Positions 9,000 through 18,800 of a DNA stretch of 46,620 nt are shown here, in pieces. A program made the translations under genes and the position numbers. How positions within the stretch are numbered: the stretch's first letter is position 1; the number at the start of each line of letters is the position of its first letter. Source of the stretch: Paludibacter sp. (GTDB lineage: Bacteria > Bacteroidota > Bacteroidia > Bacteroidales > Paludibacteraceae); assembly GCA_028703105.1 (NCBI GenBank), contig JAQVNN010000010.1, positions 1 to 46,620 of the forward strand, read 5' to 3'. A model generated the notes under the pieces. The model was not told the origin of the DNA. It did not search any database and saw nothing but the letters and a program-made list of their open reading frames with translations.

Positions 9000-10247
9000 T
9001 TAAAAAGCATATCCCAGATTCAACGACAATGGAATTTTCACGGCCTCGTTATTGGGAAAAATATTCCCGTTTGAGTAATGCCCAATCTTCAATTCTACAT
9101 TATATCTCCGCTCTTCTCCAAAAAATATCCCTGCCCCCATGTTATCCATAAAAGTAAATTTCTCTCCGGTATCATATCCGTCAATTATCTTCTTTGAAAT
9201 AAACGTCGGAGCAGCCACTGTATAATAAAAATAAGCATCAAACGAGTTCGTCTGCAGAAAATTCAAACGGAAAACCGGGAATAGCGAGAATGTAAAAAAT
9301 TGCTCTTCAGGTCTGTTCGTATTCCCGTGTTTTCCTGTTGTTTGCCATACCGAAGCATTAATTCCCCAGTCGAGTGCAAAAAATTTTGCACTATGAAACA
9401 CATTCCGCTGATAATTCAAAGAAAGGCCTTGTTTAACGTGCGCCATACCTCCCCAAAAAACCGGAAAATATTGATTCGATACAAAATTATTGACACCATA
9501 CCCCAGGATGTTACTGGTATATCCGATCTGCAACCACTGTTTCGGGTGAATCATACCTCCTTCAGCTGTTTTCTGAATCTGTTTCTCAGTATAAGGAATA
9601 AAATTATATGAAAAGCCCGTTCCTACAAAAGAAGTAGAAGGCTGTTTTCTGCTTTCAGAAGCCGGAGAATAATTACTTACCAATTGCAATGCCCATTTTT
9701 TGTTGATATGATATTTCAACCCGGCTCCAAACAAAAGAGTTGCAAAATTAGCATCTTTGACGACCGGTTTGTTGTTAGCATCCTCAAACCCGGCCCGGGT
9801 AATGATACCCAAACCTCCTTCCCCATAAATTGAAAATTTATTCCCGATGGGCAGTTTTCCTTTCAGTGTAAAACCCCCGACATTGGTCCAGACCGAACCA
9901 TAGCCTTCATTTTCACGGGCATTATCAGTATAAGCATATTTAACCCAGGCAACCGGACGCATATAGGTTACCTGTGCTGCTAGGTAATCATTAAAATCAT
10001 ATCCCCAGAGAACGAGGCGTACTGCCATATGGGGAACATTAACCTCACCAGACAACTCATATCCCGGCTCTAACTGAGCAGCTCCAAAAGGATAATTAAT
10101 ATACCCCAGGTTTACTTCAAAATAAGAACGCTGAAGCAAAGGGGGGATTTGCGATCTTTCATCTTGGGCTGTCAGATTTAAAGTATTCAGCAATAAAAAC
10201 GTTAAGAAAAGTCCGACAAACTTAAAACCTCGATTGTTTTTTTTCAT
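9000..10247 (-). CDS. Outer-membrane protein: beta-barrel plus PagL-like lipid A deacylase domain
   Basis: A 415-residue outer-membrane protein. The ATG at 10247 is preferred to a codon 54 nt upstream because it directly begins a signal peptide (KKNN, hydrophobic stretch, cleavage near LTAQ). Residues about 30-225 alternate like an 8-stranded barrel ending in FSYNFIPY. Residues about 235-415 resemble acyloxyacyl hydrolase/PagL, which removes an ester-linked acyl chain from lipid A: the segment GHYSNGNIFPNNE (389-401) carries the His-x-Ser pair (H390, S392). The PagL catalytic Glu lies 12 residues after Ser; here that position is Lys, and the nearest Glu is E401, nine after Ser. lpxB lies immediately upstream, fitting a lipid A role. 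Activity is unproven. Confidence 0.7.
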   Translation of the reverse strand: MKKNNRGFKFVGLFLTFLLLNTLNLTAQDERSQIPPLLQRSYFEVNLGYINYPFGAAQLEPGYELSGEVNVPHMAVRLVLWGYDFNDYLAAQVTYMRPVAWVKYAYTDNARENEGYGSVWTNVGGFTLKGKLPIGNKFSIYGEGGLGIITRAGFEDANNKPVVKDANFATLLFGAGLKYHINKKWALQLVSNYSPASESRKQPSTSFVGTGFSYNFIPYTEKQIQKTAEGGMIHPKQWLQIGYTSNILGYGVNNFVSNQYFPVFWGGMAHVKQGLSLNYQRNVFHSAKFFALDWGINASVWQTTGKHGNTNRPEEQFFTFSLFPVFRLNFLQTNSFDAYFYYTVAAPTFISKKIIDGYDTGEKFTFMDNMGAGIFFGEERRYNVELKIGHYSNGNIFPNNEAVKIPLSLNLGYAF

Positions 10248-10368
10248 ACAATAACTTTTTAATTTTTTATGGGCGTACAGAACCTTCGACAAATAAAACA
10301 ACCATCTCCTTCTGGTGTTTGATGATTGTTCTAATCATGACGATTTCATTCTATTCTAGGTTATACGC

Positions 10369-11502
10369 TTACACTTTTTTATGATGATAGATACAAGCAG
10401 CAGCTCTTTGGGCAGTACCAGGTTCACCCAGTTTTTCTCTGAGTATTTTATATGAGGATATCATTTCCTTGCGGTACCCCTCATCATTCAGGATACGCGA
10501 CATTTCACCCGTTAAATTTTCGACTGTGAACAAATGAGCATACAATTCCCTGACAACCTCCTTTTGAGCAAGGATATTAACCAAAGAAATGTACTTCGTT
10601 TTTATAATGAGTTCTTTTGCCCAATAAGCTAACCTCCCCAACATAACATGATATACAACAACCTGTGGAGTTCCGATAAGCGCTGTTTCCAATGTAGCTG
10701 TCCCTGAATTGACAACGGCAATATCTGCATGAAAAATCAGCTGATAAGGATGGTGCTTTATGACAGGATAATTATTCCCATTCATAAACTCATGATAAAA
10801 AGCAGTATGCACTGAATTCACGCCCGAGATAACAATTTGATAATTCGAAAATTTCCGGGCTGCGGCAATCATTTTGGGAAGACAAGCTGCAATTTCTTGT
10901 TTACGACTACCCGGCAACAAGGCAATGATGGGTTTTTCGGACAAGAAATATTTTTTCTTAAAATAGCTGGACTCTTCTGTCTTATCCAGGTGTTCATGAA
11001 CAGAGTCAACCGATGGATTTCCTACATATTCAACCTCATAATTATGAGAAGCATAAAATTCTTTTTCAAAAGGAATAATTGTAAGCATCTGATTTACATC
11101 ACGCTTAATTTGTTTAATCCGGTTTGATTTCCATGCCCATACCGAGGGTGAAATATAATAATAGACAGGTATTCTGATGCTTTTCCGGACATATGTTGCG
11201 ATCTTCAGGTTAAAACCGGGATAATCAATCAACACCACGACATCCGGTTGAAATTTGACGATGGCTTTTTTACAGGCACTAAAATTCTTCCTGATAGTTG
11301 ACAAATTTTTCAACACCGACCAAAAACCCATAAAAGCCATATCCTTAATATGTTTTACAGGTCTGACTCCAGATGCTGCACGCATCAGATCTCCTCCAAA
11401 AAACTGAAACTGACATTCAGCATCAAGTTGTTTTAACTCATTCATAAGAGACGCTCCGTGTAAATCACCGGAAGCTTCTCCTGCAATAAGAAAATATTTC
11501 AT
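10369..11502 (-). CDS. lpxB: Lipid-A-disaccharide synthase
   Basis: This GT19 enzyme condenses UDP-2,3-diacylglucosamine with lipid X to form the lipid A disaccharide at the inner face of the inner membrane. The 377 residues are normal for the family. It opens with the characteristic MKYFLIAGEASGDLHGASLM, and later shows IDYPGFNLKIA, YYISPSVWAWK, LLPGSRKQEI and the nucleotide-site segment NSGTATLETALIGTPQVVVY. It follows yifB by 20 nt and precedes the PagL-like gene by 121 nt, so the three may share a transcript from the yifB promoter. Confidence 0.97.
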   Translation of the reverse strand: MKYFLIAGEASGDLHGASLMNELKQLDAECQFQFFGGDLMRAASGVRPVKHIKDMAFMGFWSVLKNLSTIRKNFSACKKAIVKFQPDVVVLIDYPGFNLKIATYVRKSIRIPVYYYISPSVWAWKSNRIKQIKRDVNQMLTIIPFEKEFYASHNYEVEYVGNPSVDSVHEHLDKTEESSYFKKKYFLSEKPIIALLPGSRKQEIAACLPKMIAAARKFSNYQIVISGVNSVHTAFYHEFMNGNNYPVIKHHPYQLIFHADIAVVNSGTATLETALIGTPQVVVYHVMLGRLAYWAKELIIKTKYISLVNILAQKEVVRELYAHLFTVENLTGEMSRILNDEGYRKEMISSYKILREKLGEPGTAQRAAACIYHHKKV

Positions 11503-11522
11503 ATGTTAATCATTTAAATAAT

Positions 11523-13061
11523 TTATCCTGCCCAACCTTCCCGGTCGAGATTTCTGTAATTAATCGCTTCAGCAATGTGATGCGAACATATATGTTCTGA
11601 ACCATCCAGGTCTGCTATGGTTCGGGATACTTTCAGGATTCTATCGTATGCCCTCGCCGACAAATTTAAACGTTTCATTGCATTTCTGAGTAATTCTGCT
11701 CCTGATTTATCAGGAACAGCAAATTTTCGTTGTAACTTTGAAGTCATTTGCGCATTGCAGTAAACACCTTCGATGTCCTTAAATCGTATTTCCTGAATCT
11801 GCCGCGCCTTTATCACCCTGTCACGAATCTGTTCACTTTTCTCTGCTTCTCGTTTTTCTGATAGCTTTTCAAAAGGAACCGGTACTATTTCAATATGTAT
11901 ATCAATCCGGTCTAACAAAGGACCTGATATCCTACTTAGGTATTTCTGAACAACACCTGCCCCACAGACACACGGTTTCTCCGGGTGATTGTAATAACCG
12001 CAGGGACAAGGATTCATGGACGCTACCAACATAAAACTTGCCGGATAGTCCACTGAAAATTTAGCCCGCGAGATGGATATTTTTCTATCTTCAAGCGGTT
12101 GACGCATCACCTCGAGTACCGAACGCTTAAATTCCGGCAGTTCATCCAGAAAGAGTACCCCGTTATGTGCCAGTGATATTTCTCCCGGCTGAGGAAAAGC
12201 TCCGCCACCTACCAAAGCCACATCTGAAATTGTATGATGCGGACTCCGGAACGGACGTTGCGACACCAAGGCAGTATTGTTGTCAGTATTTCCTGCCACA
12301 GAATGGATTTTTGTGGTTTCCAGGGCTTCTTCCAAGGTCATGGGAGGCATAATTGTAGGCAAACGTTTTGCCATCATTGACTTTCCCGCTCCTGGCGGTC
12401 CGACTAAAATAATATTATGTGATCCGGCAGCTGCCACCTCCAGGGCACGCTTAACATTTTCCTGACCTTTCACATCTGAAAAATCAATCTCCACATGGTC
12501 CTGACCAGCATAAAACAGCTCCGCTGAGTCCACTTTTACAGGCTCCAATGACTTCTTATCATTTAAAAAAGCAATAACTTCCGTGATGTCGCTGACACCA
12601 TACACATCAATCCCTGCAACTACCGCAGCTTCTTTTGCATTCTGATATGGAACCAGCAAACCTTTGAAACCAGCTTCTCTGGATTTAATTGCGATAGGCA
12701 ATGCTCCTTTTATGGGCTTCATTCCCCCATCAAGCGATAATTCACCCATAAGCACATAATCCCCCAGCACATCCGTCCTGATTTGGTTCGATGCAGCCAT
12801 GATGCCAACAGCCAATGGCAAATCATAAGCAGACCCTTCTTTTCTGATATCCGCGGGAGCCATATTGATAACAACCTGCATCCGCGGGAGTTTTTTCCCT
12901 GAAAATGAAAGTGCAGAAGCTATTCTTTCATGACTTTCTCTGACCGCATTATCTGGTAATCCGACAATTAAAAAACGAATTCCCTGACTGACATTTACCT
13001 CTATGGTAACAATGGTAGCAGTTATCCCCTGTACAGCAGCACCAAATGTTTTTACTAACAT
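11523..13061 (-). CDS. YifB/ComM-family Mg-chelatase-like AAA+ ATPase
   Basis: A 512-residue cytoplasmic ATPase of the YifB/ComM family; ComM is a helicase for branch migration during natural transformation, whereas the role in Bacteroidota is not established. An N-terminal Lon-protease-like (ChlI) domain spans about 1-170, then the AAA+ core with Walker A VGPPGAGKS and Walker B LFLDELPEF, a four-cysteine-like segment MNPCPCGYYNHPEKPCVCG, and the C-terminal Mg-chelatase domain with LSARAYDRILKVSRTIADL. ATG at 13061 is used: a GTG further up overlaps the promoter element at 13100-13107. lpxB follows 20 nt downstream. Confidence 0.93.
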   Translation of the reverse strand: MLVKTFGAAVQGITATIVTIEVNVSQGIRFLIVGLPDNAVRESHERIASALSFSGKKLPRMQVVINMAPADIRKEGSAYDLPLAVGIMAASNQIRTDVLGDYVLMGELSLDGGMKPIKGALPIAIKSREAGFKGLLVPYQNAKEAAVVAGIDVYGVSDITEVIAFLNDKKSLEPVKVDSAELFYAGQDHVEIDFSDVKGQENVKRALEVAAAGSHNIILVGPPGAGKSMMAKRLPTIMPPMTLEEALETTKIHSVAGNTDNNTALVSQRPFRSPHHTISDVALVGGGAFPQPGEISLAHNGVLFLDELPEFKRSVLEVMRQPLEDRKISISRAKFSVDYPASFMLVASMNPCPCGYYNHPEKPCVCGAGVVQKYLSRISGPLLDRIDIHIEIVPVPFEKLSEKREAEKSEQIRDRVIKARQIQEIRFKDIEGVYCNAQMTSKLQRKFAVPDKSGAELLRNAMKRLNLSARAYDRILKVSRTIADLDGSEHICSHHIAEAINYRNLDREGWAG

Positions 13062-13099
13062 AGTTAATCGGTTATTTTTGAAACAAACAGTAACGGGCA

Positions 13100-13107
13100 C
13101 AAAAATA
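13100..13107 (-). promoter_or_regulatory. yifB promoter, -7 element
   Basis: TATTTTTG on the minus strand is an exact TAnnTTTG match, 38 nt before the yifB ATG. It places the transcription start downstream of the alternative GTG. Confidence 0.6.
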
Positions 13108-13196
13108 CAACTATTTTTACAGAATTATTCCTTCGAAAAGTAAAAAAACAATGCAAAATGTATAAAACACAGAAGCATTAACCTTAAAAAAAACAA

Positions 13197-13228
13197 AAAG
13201 GACTGCAATTGATCAATTGCAGTCCTTT
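13197..13228 (-). terminator. Rho-independent terminator of the peroxiredoxin gene
   Basis: A perfect 32-bp palindrome (arms 13197-13212 and 13213-13228, centre TTGATCAA), starting 22 nt after the peroxiredoxin stop and followed on the minus strand by a T-rich tract. One of the strongest terminators in the window. Confidence 0.85.
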
Positions 13229-13250
13229 GAAAAGATATAATCAATTTTAA

Positions 13251-13883
13251 TTAATGACCTGAAAGATAACTGGAAATGCCATCCTGTGTTGGTTTTAATG
13301 CCTTATCTCCTTTTTTCCAGTTGGCAGGGCATACTTCTCCGTATTCTTCTGTAAACTGAAGAGCGTCAATTAAACGGATGACCTCATCCACACTACGTCC
13401 CAAAGGCATATCATTTACAACCTGATGGCGAACTACCCCAGATTTATCTATCAGAAACAATCCCCTGTATGCTTTGGCTTCTCCGATGAAAACTTCATTA
13501 CCCTCCTCATCATAAGTTTCTTCTCCAGCGAGCACATCATATGCTTTTGATATGGCCAGTGTCTGATCAACCACTATCGGGTACTTTACGCCTTGAATAC
13601 CTCCTTCGTTGGTGGGTGTCTGAAGCCACTTCCAGTGTGAAAATTCTGAATCGGTTGAAGCTCCGATTACCACTACATCGCGTGATTCAAATTCTGCAAT
13701 TTTATTCTGAAATGCAATTAACTCTGTCGGACAAACAAATGTAAAGTCTGCCGGATAAAAGAAAAATACAACATATTTTTCTCCTTCATATTGTTTTAAT
13801 GAAAAATTTTCAACAATCTCTCCTCCGTTTACAACAGCTTTTGTATTGAAAACAGGAGCTTTTTTACCTACTAATACTGACAT
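13251..13883 (-). CDS. 2-Cys peroxiredoxin (AhpC/TSA family)
   Basis: A cytoplasmic thiol peroxidase reducing hydrogen peroxide and organic hydroperoxides. The 210 residues are typical of the Prx1/AhpC subfamily. The peroxidatic cysteine is C51 in FTFVCPTE and the resolving cysteine is C185 in GEVCPANW, so it is a typical 2-Cys enzyme acting as a dimer. An acidic insertion, EETYDEEGNEVF, lies at about 121-132. No AhpF reductase is nearby, so electrons probably come from thioredoxin. It is monocistronic, with its own promoter (13927-13934) and terminator (13197-13228). I leave the symbol open because ahpC is often reserved for the AhpF-linked form. Confidence 0.95.
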   Translation of the reverse strand: MSVLVGKKAPVFNTKAVVNGGEIVENFSLKQYEGEKYVVFFFYPADFTFVCPTELIAFQNKIAEFESRDVVVIGASTDSEFSHWKWLQTPTNEGGIQGVKYPIVVDQTLAISKAYDVLAGEETYDEEGNEVFIGEAKAYRGLFLIDKSGVVRHQVVNDMPLGRSVDEVIRLIDALQFTEEYGEVCPANWKKGDKALKPTQDGISSYLSGH

Positions 13884-13926
13884 ATACTGTGTTTTTGATT
13901 GATAATTTAACTATTTGTAATGAATG

Positions 13927-13934
13927 CAAAGTTA
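13927..13934 (-). promoter_or_regulatory. Peroxiredoxin promoter, -7 element
   Basis: TAACTTTG on the minus strand matches TAnnTTTG, 43 nt before the ATG. A TTTG lies 16 nt upstream (13951-13954), closer than the usual 19. Confidence 0.55.
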
Positions 13935-14002
13935 AATCATTTTTTCAAGACAAAAGCACAAACAACTATTGAATGTATTTATAGGGATATAGATGGAATG
14001 AA

Positions 14003-14020
14003 TAGTGGTTAGCGGTTAAT
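14003..14020 (+). repeat. Degenerate heptamer array
   Basis: TAGTGGT-TAGCGGT-TAAT has a 7-bp period and resembles the reverse complement of the TTCGCTA heptamers at 35604 and 43431. A second period-7 pair (TTTGGCG-TTTGGCA) follows at about 14034-14047, next to the ispF stop. Confidence 0.4.
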
Positions 14021-14048
14021 TAAAATATTAGATTTTTGGCGTTTGGCA

Positions 14049-14528
14049 TTAAACCATATATATCAACACCGTAGCATAGGTGACAATTCCTTCTTTACGA
14101 CCAACAAAGCCCATTTTTTCGGAAGTTGTCGCTTTGATGGATATCTGATCCGGTGAGCACGCCATCACTTCTGCCAAACAGAGCTGCATTGCCTGGATAT
14201 GAGGATTTATTTTGGGTTCTTCTGTACAAATCGTACAGTCTGCGTTCCCAAACTCAAAACCATTTGACCTCAACAAGAGCATTGTTTCTTTCAGGAGTAT
14301 TTTACTGTCGATATTTTTAAACTCAGCAGCTGAATCCGGGAAATGATAGCCGATATCACGCAGATTTGCAGCACCGAGAAGTGCATCACAAAGCGCATGA
14401 ATCAACACATCAGCATCAGAATGTCCAAGCAAGCCGACAGGATGTTCAATTTTAACACCTCCCAACCACAGCTCGCGTGAAGGAGCAAACTGATGTACGT
14501 CATAACCAAAACCTACCCTTATATTCAC
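14049..14528 (-). CDS. ispF: 2-C-methyl-D-erythritol 2,4-cyclodiphosphate synthase
   Basis: A cytoplasmic enzyme of the non-mevalonate isoprenoid pathway that cyclises CDP-methylerythritol 2-phosphate with release of CMP. The 159 residues match the family. Metal-binding D and H of GYDVHQF lie near the start, the substrate segment GLLGHSDADVLIHALCDALLGAA is intact, and the C-terminal SIKATTSEKMGFVGRKEGI is typical. The start codon is GTG at 14528, giving the conserved M-x-I-R-V-G-F-G opening. It lies 40 nt after porV on the same strand, so it is probably cotranscribed with the T9SS genes; no functional link is implied. Confidence 0.96.
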   Translation of the reverse strand: MNIRVGFGYDVHQFAPSRELWLGGVKIEHPVGLLGHSDADVLIHALCDALLGAANLRDIGYHFPDSAAEFKNIDSKILLKETMLLLRSNGFEFGNADCTICTEEPKINPHIQAMQLCLAEVMACSPDQISIKATTSEKMGFVGRKEGIVTYATVLIYMV

Positions 14529-14568
14529 TGAATACTATCAATACAATTAATTAAACAAGGTGCCCTCA

Positions 14569-15714
14569 TTAACGCATCAGATTCTGCAACCCAAATAAGT
14601 CGAACGACAAAGAAAACCGAAGGGTTTGATCCAAGGGACTAGTCTGGGCAATTGATATAATATAAGAGGCATCCAGTTGAAATACGTTCAGTTTAAAACC
14701 TGCACCGGCAGTAAAAAATTTGCGGTTTCCCTTGTTCTGATGTTCATTAAAGTATCCGGCACGAACGGAGAATTGATTATTATAAACATACTCAGCACCA
14801 GCCGACCAGGATATCTCCTGTAATTCTTCTTTATATCCTCCCGGGGCATCATTGAAAGAAGAAAGAATTCCCTGTAAGGAAGTCATTTCATTATAATAAT
14901 TTATATTCTCTGCCGTTTTCGTGTAATCCATAGTCGGCACCAGCATTTTATAAGCATCCGCACTGAAAGACAAGCGTTGATACTCATCTATAGGATAATC
15001 GAACGAAGTTCCCAAACGTATATTAGCCGGAATAAAACTACTGGAAGCACGCTCATCATAAGATATTTTCGACCCTATATTAGACACATTCAGACCAAAG
15101 GCAAGACTTCCGTCCCCTGAATACATTTGTACCGGAGTTTTGTAATACATCGCAACATCGGCAGCGACAGCTACTCCGGGATAAATTTCAGAACCCCCGG
15201 CCATATTTGTTCCGTTATTCAAGTCTGAATAAATAAAACGCAAGGCTGCTGCTGCCGAAAAATTTTCAAACAATTTTTGTGAATAAGCCACATCTACTGC
15301 AAATTCGTTCGGATATGCTTTGGCCCAGTCACGCCCAGTATAGTCTGTCATTAAAACTTTACCTAAAGAAAAATATCGTAGAGAAGCGCTCAACGCCCGT
15401 CTCTGATCAAACTTCCAATAACCTGCCAGGTATGTTAGGTTAATATCACTTACCAACTGTCTCAACCAGGGAGTAAAAGAAAAAACTAATCCTGCATCAC
15501 TTTCAGCAAAAACATATTTCGCGGGATTCCAGAATTGAGCACTAACATCGGAAGAGGTTGCAGCACCTACGTCTCCCATCCCGGCTCCCCTTGCATCAGG
15601 AGAAATAGTGAGTGAGGGAACAGCTGAAATAATCGGGTTACTTGGAGCTTCTTCTGAAAACAAAACACTATGTACTGCAAACAAAAGAATGAACAGGAAC
15701 GAAATTTTTTTCAT
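14569..15714 (-). CDS. porV: Type IX secretion outer-membrane protein PorV (LptO)
   Basis: PorV is a FadL-like 14-stranded outer-membrane barrel that receives T9SS cargo from the translocon and carries it to the PorU sortase. The 381 residues match. A signal peptide (KKISFLFILLFAVHSVLFS) is followed by the family's hallmark N-terminus with SLTISPDARGAGMGDVG and the FWNPAKYVF segment; aromatic-rich beta-strands run to a final FSLSFDLFGLQ. porU lies directly upstream (94 nt), the standard PorU-PorV pairing, and ispF downstream. Other T9SS core genes (porK-N, sov/sprA) are outside this window. Confidence 0.93.
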   Translation of the reverse strand: MKKISFLFILLFAVHSVLFSEEAPSNPIISAVPSLTISPDARGAGMGDVGAATSSDVSAQFWNPAKYVFAESDAGLVFSFTPWLRQLVSDINLTYLAGYWKFDQRRALSASLRYFSLGKVLMTDYTGRDWAKAYPNEFAVDVAYSQKLFENFSAAAALRFIYSDLNNGTNMAGGSEIYPGVAVAADVAMYYKTPVQMYSGDGSLAFGLNVSNIGSKISYDERASSSFIPANIRLGTSFDYPIDEYQRLSFSADAYKMLVPTMDYTKTAENINYYNEMTSLQGILSSFNDAPGGYKEELQEISWSAGAEYVYNNQFSVRAGYFNEHQNKGNRKFFTAGAGFKLNVFQLDASYIISIAQTSPLDQTLRFSLSFDLFGLQNLMR

Positions 15715-15808
15715 TTTTATATTGTTTCTGAATGTTATTATCCTATCTGATTATCTGTAAATTGTAATTAAATTAACGAAAAACAATGGTTTTATTGTGT
15801 TTACCGGC

Positions 15809-18800
15809 TTACTCCACAACAAATAATTTATTAATTTTTGAATATGCTGTTTTCGAATTCGACTGAACGCTAACACGATACAAATATATGCCTGTAGGAA
15901 GCTTTTTACCGGTTGCATCACGCACATCCCAGGATATTTCGTTCAGCGTTGTTTGTTGAAAACTCCAAATCTTACGCCCGGAAAGGTCAAAAATATCTAC
16001 TTGCGCATTCAACACTGATTCAGGGCGATCATGTTCAATCACAAATTTTGTATTAAATCGAACCGGATTCGGATAATTATAAACACTGAATATTTGAGGT
16101 TCCAATCCTTTTACCACCTCAAACTCAATGGCCTGAGTTGAAGAATTATTTAACAGATCCCAGACCCTGAATGTAAGTGTGTGTTTCCCAGACCGCAACT
16201 CTGGTAATTTATACCTGATTGTTCCCTGAGAGAAGTCATTTTCAGCTGATTTATAATAATCATTAAGAATATATGATTTCCCGGGATCTTCGTCTATGGT
16301 AAGCATGATGTCATGTCCGAATCCACTTCCAACCTGATTAATTCCATTAATATCACTGACATGGGCAATTAACAGAGGCGTCTCATTCACTTTATCTCCT
16401 GATTTAAATTCTGCAGTATTCAGGTACATGTTAATCTCTGGGCCGTCTTCTTCATCGGGAGAATTCGGATTAGATCCTCCTATGAGGAAGTTCTCAAAAT
16501 GCCCCTGAGCTTCATAACCACTAGAATCACAAGAAGCATAAAAGTTTATCCGGCCTGTGCCATAATTATATTTTATATCTTTGGGCAACATGAATGTCAG
16601 TTCAAAACGCCCGTCAACTACTTCGGTAAGTCCTGAAAACAACTTATTCTGACGATCTTTATATACAAAAGCATCTTTCCCATTATTATTTTTCAGAGTA
16701 GAAATGGTTTGTATTTTATCAAAAACTGTGGCATGCAGAGAACCATTGAAATCATTAACCGGATTCCCGTTCTTGTCAGCAATATAACCCTCAATTTTAG
16801 CTACTGACAATGCCCGCAAGGTATCATTCCCCTGAATGGAGGTATCATTAATTTTATCAGTCACGACATGATATTTGTCGGGATAATTCAGCCTAAGCGC
16901 AGGGTCTCCCATATACACATACGACAACTTGTTTAATTCACTGCCTAGGGTGTTTTTCGCGCGTGCTATCACATCTCCTATTCTCAGGTATTTTCCATTT
17001 TCCTGAGAAAACAGGTAGTAGTTTATCCATTTGTTGATATTGTAATTCTGTGAAGCAAAAACTGGTCTGGCAGCAGATACAATACCAATTCCACCTCCAA
17101 CAGGATTTAATAAAACCTGCTCTCCGGCTGAAACTGCAGGCTGGTCAAACTGGAGAAAATTACACGTTACTGCCACCCACAATGGCAAACTTGTATTTGA
17201 AAGATTTTTCACATCTGCTGTCGATAAAATCTGCTCATTTGTCCAACCATTCGCATTTGCATGCCCGGTAAAATCTAGCAGAAACAGTCCATTTCTCAAC
17301 AAATTATGGAACTGAGCATGGGCAATAGGATAAGATTCTCCACTGGCATTGGTTTCCTGCTGATAAGCATCTAAATAGATTTTCGTAATCTGGAAAGATG
17401 GATTTATCCGGCTGACCATTAAAGCAACACTATCTGCTTGTTTCATATGCATGTTAGCATCTTCGTCATCTGCCAGATAACAAATTTGATTTTTCCAAAT
17501 GCCCCGGTTTTCATTATTCATATAACCGATGGTTTTGGAAACCACATTCGTTGCCTCTTTTACAGTAGAAACAGGGAACCTCCCAACCCCAATATCCATG
17601 GTATGTGAAGGTACCTGAGTTCCTTCAGAATCTTCTAAAAAAGCGTAATAATCATCGGTAACATAAGAATTAGTTTCTTCCAGTGAATTTTCCGCCTGAT
17701 ATGTAAAGACAAAACTCTCGTTTGATGCACGAAGCACTCGGCGGTTATCAAAAGAGCCTTTTCCAAAAAGCAAGAGGTATTTAGGACGTTTCGAGGCATC
17801 TCCTGACTGTATTGCGTTATCATACAACATCTTCATCACCCAGCGATAAGCTGTAGCATCCGGAGTTCCGGATGAAAATTCATTATACACCTGTTCAGTC
17901 GTTACCGCTTCCACCGTTATTTCACCCATGTCGTTATGAGCCTGAGCAAGTCGTTGCGCCTGTTGCACAAAGTTTGGATGAGAGATAATCACCATATCAG
18001 CCTGAAGCATGCCATGCAAATTCTGATTCGGTACATTTCCAACAATTTCAGGTCTTTCAAAGGCAGAAGACAAGGTTGGGTCAATTGCCAGATATGTTTT
18101 AGGTGTTTTATTGTTCCCGTAGAAACTTAGCGAGCCATTATTGACCGTCGCATTAATCCTCACGACATTCGTATGGTCGGTAATATCCCACACCTGGAGA
18201 CTGGCTCCTGCATTACTTAAATTGAATTTGCTATAAGTATCCTTCCCCAGGTTATCCGGAGACTGGAAGCGCATGGCTGCCCCTGCCATAATCAAAAGCC
18301 TTTGCACATTAACCTCCAGGTAATTAAGATAGCCCTTTGAATTTTTATTGGGCATGGTATAAGTAAGATTGAAATTCAGCAAATCATTTTCAGGTGTAAA
18401 AGAAAAAGTCATATTAGCAGCACGTGCCCGATCATACATATTATTCTGATTTATTGGGAGAACAGACAAGTTTTGTGTTTGTTGAGCATGCAAACTTAGC
18501 TGGAAAGCCGACGCAAGAGTAGATGTTGCTGCAACATCCAATTTTACTCTTACAGCATTATTTTTTTTGACAATATTATGAAAGGTAAAATTCAGATTCA
18601 GAGACAACATCTCAGCAAAGGTTTCTCCGTAAAACTCTTTACCCGAATTAATCAAACTCACCAATTCCTTCTCATACACCACATAATCGGTAAACTCATT
18701 CACTTCGTTGTAGGAAGCTCCTTGAGGTAACGCATAATCTTCTGTCGTGATTTTTCGTCCTTCTCCAGCATCTGAAGTTACAAAATAGTACCCATAATTT

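Noticed and set aside
10248-10368. Terminator between lpxB and the PagL-like gene
   Set aside because: The only hairpin (ATGATT/AATCAT) is six AT-rich pairs and lacks a T run.
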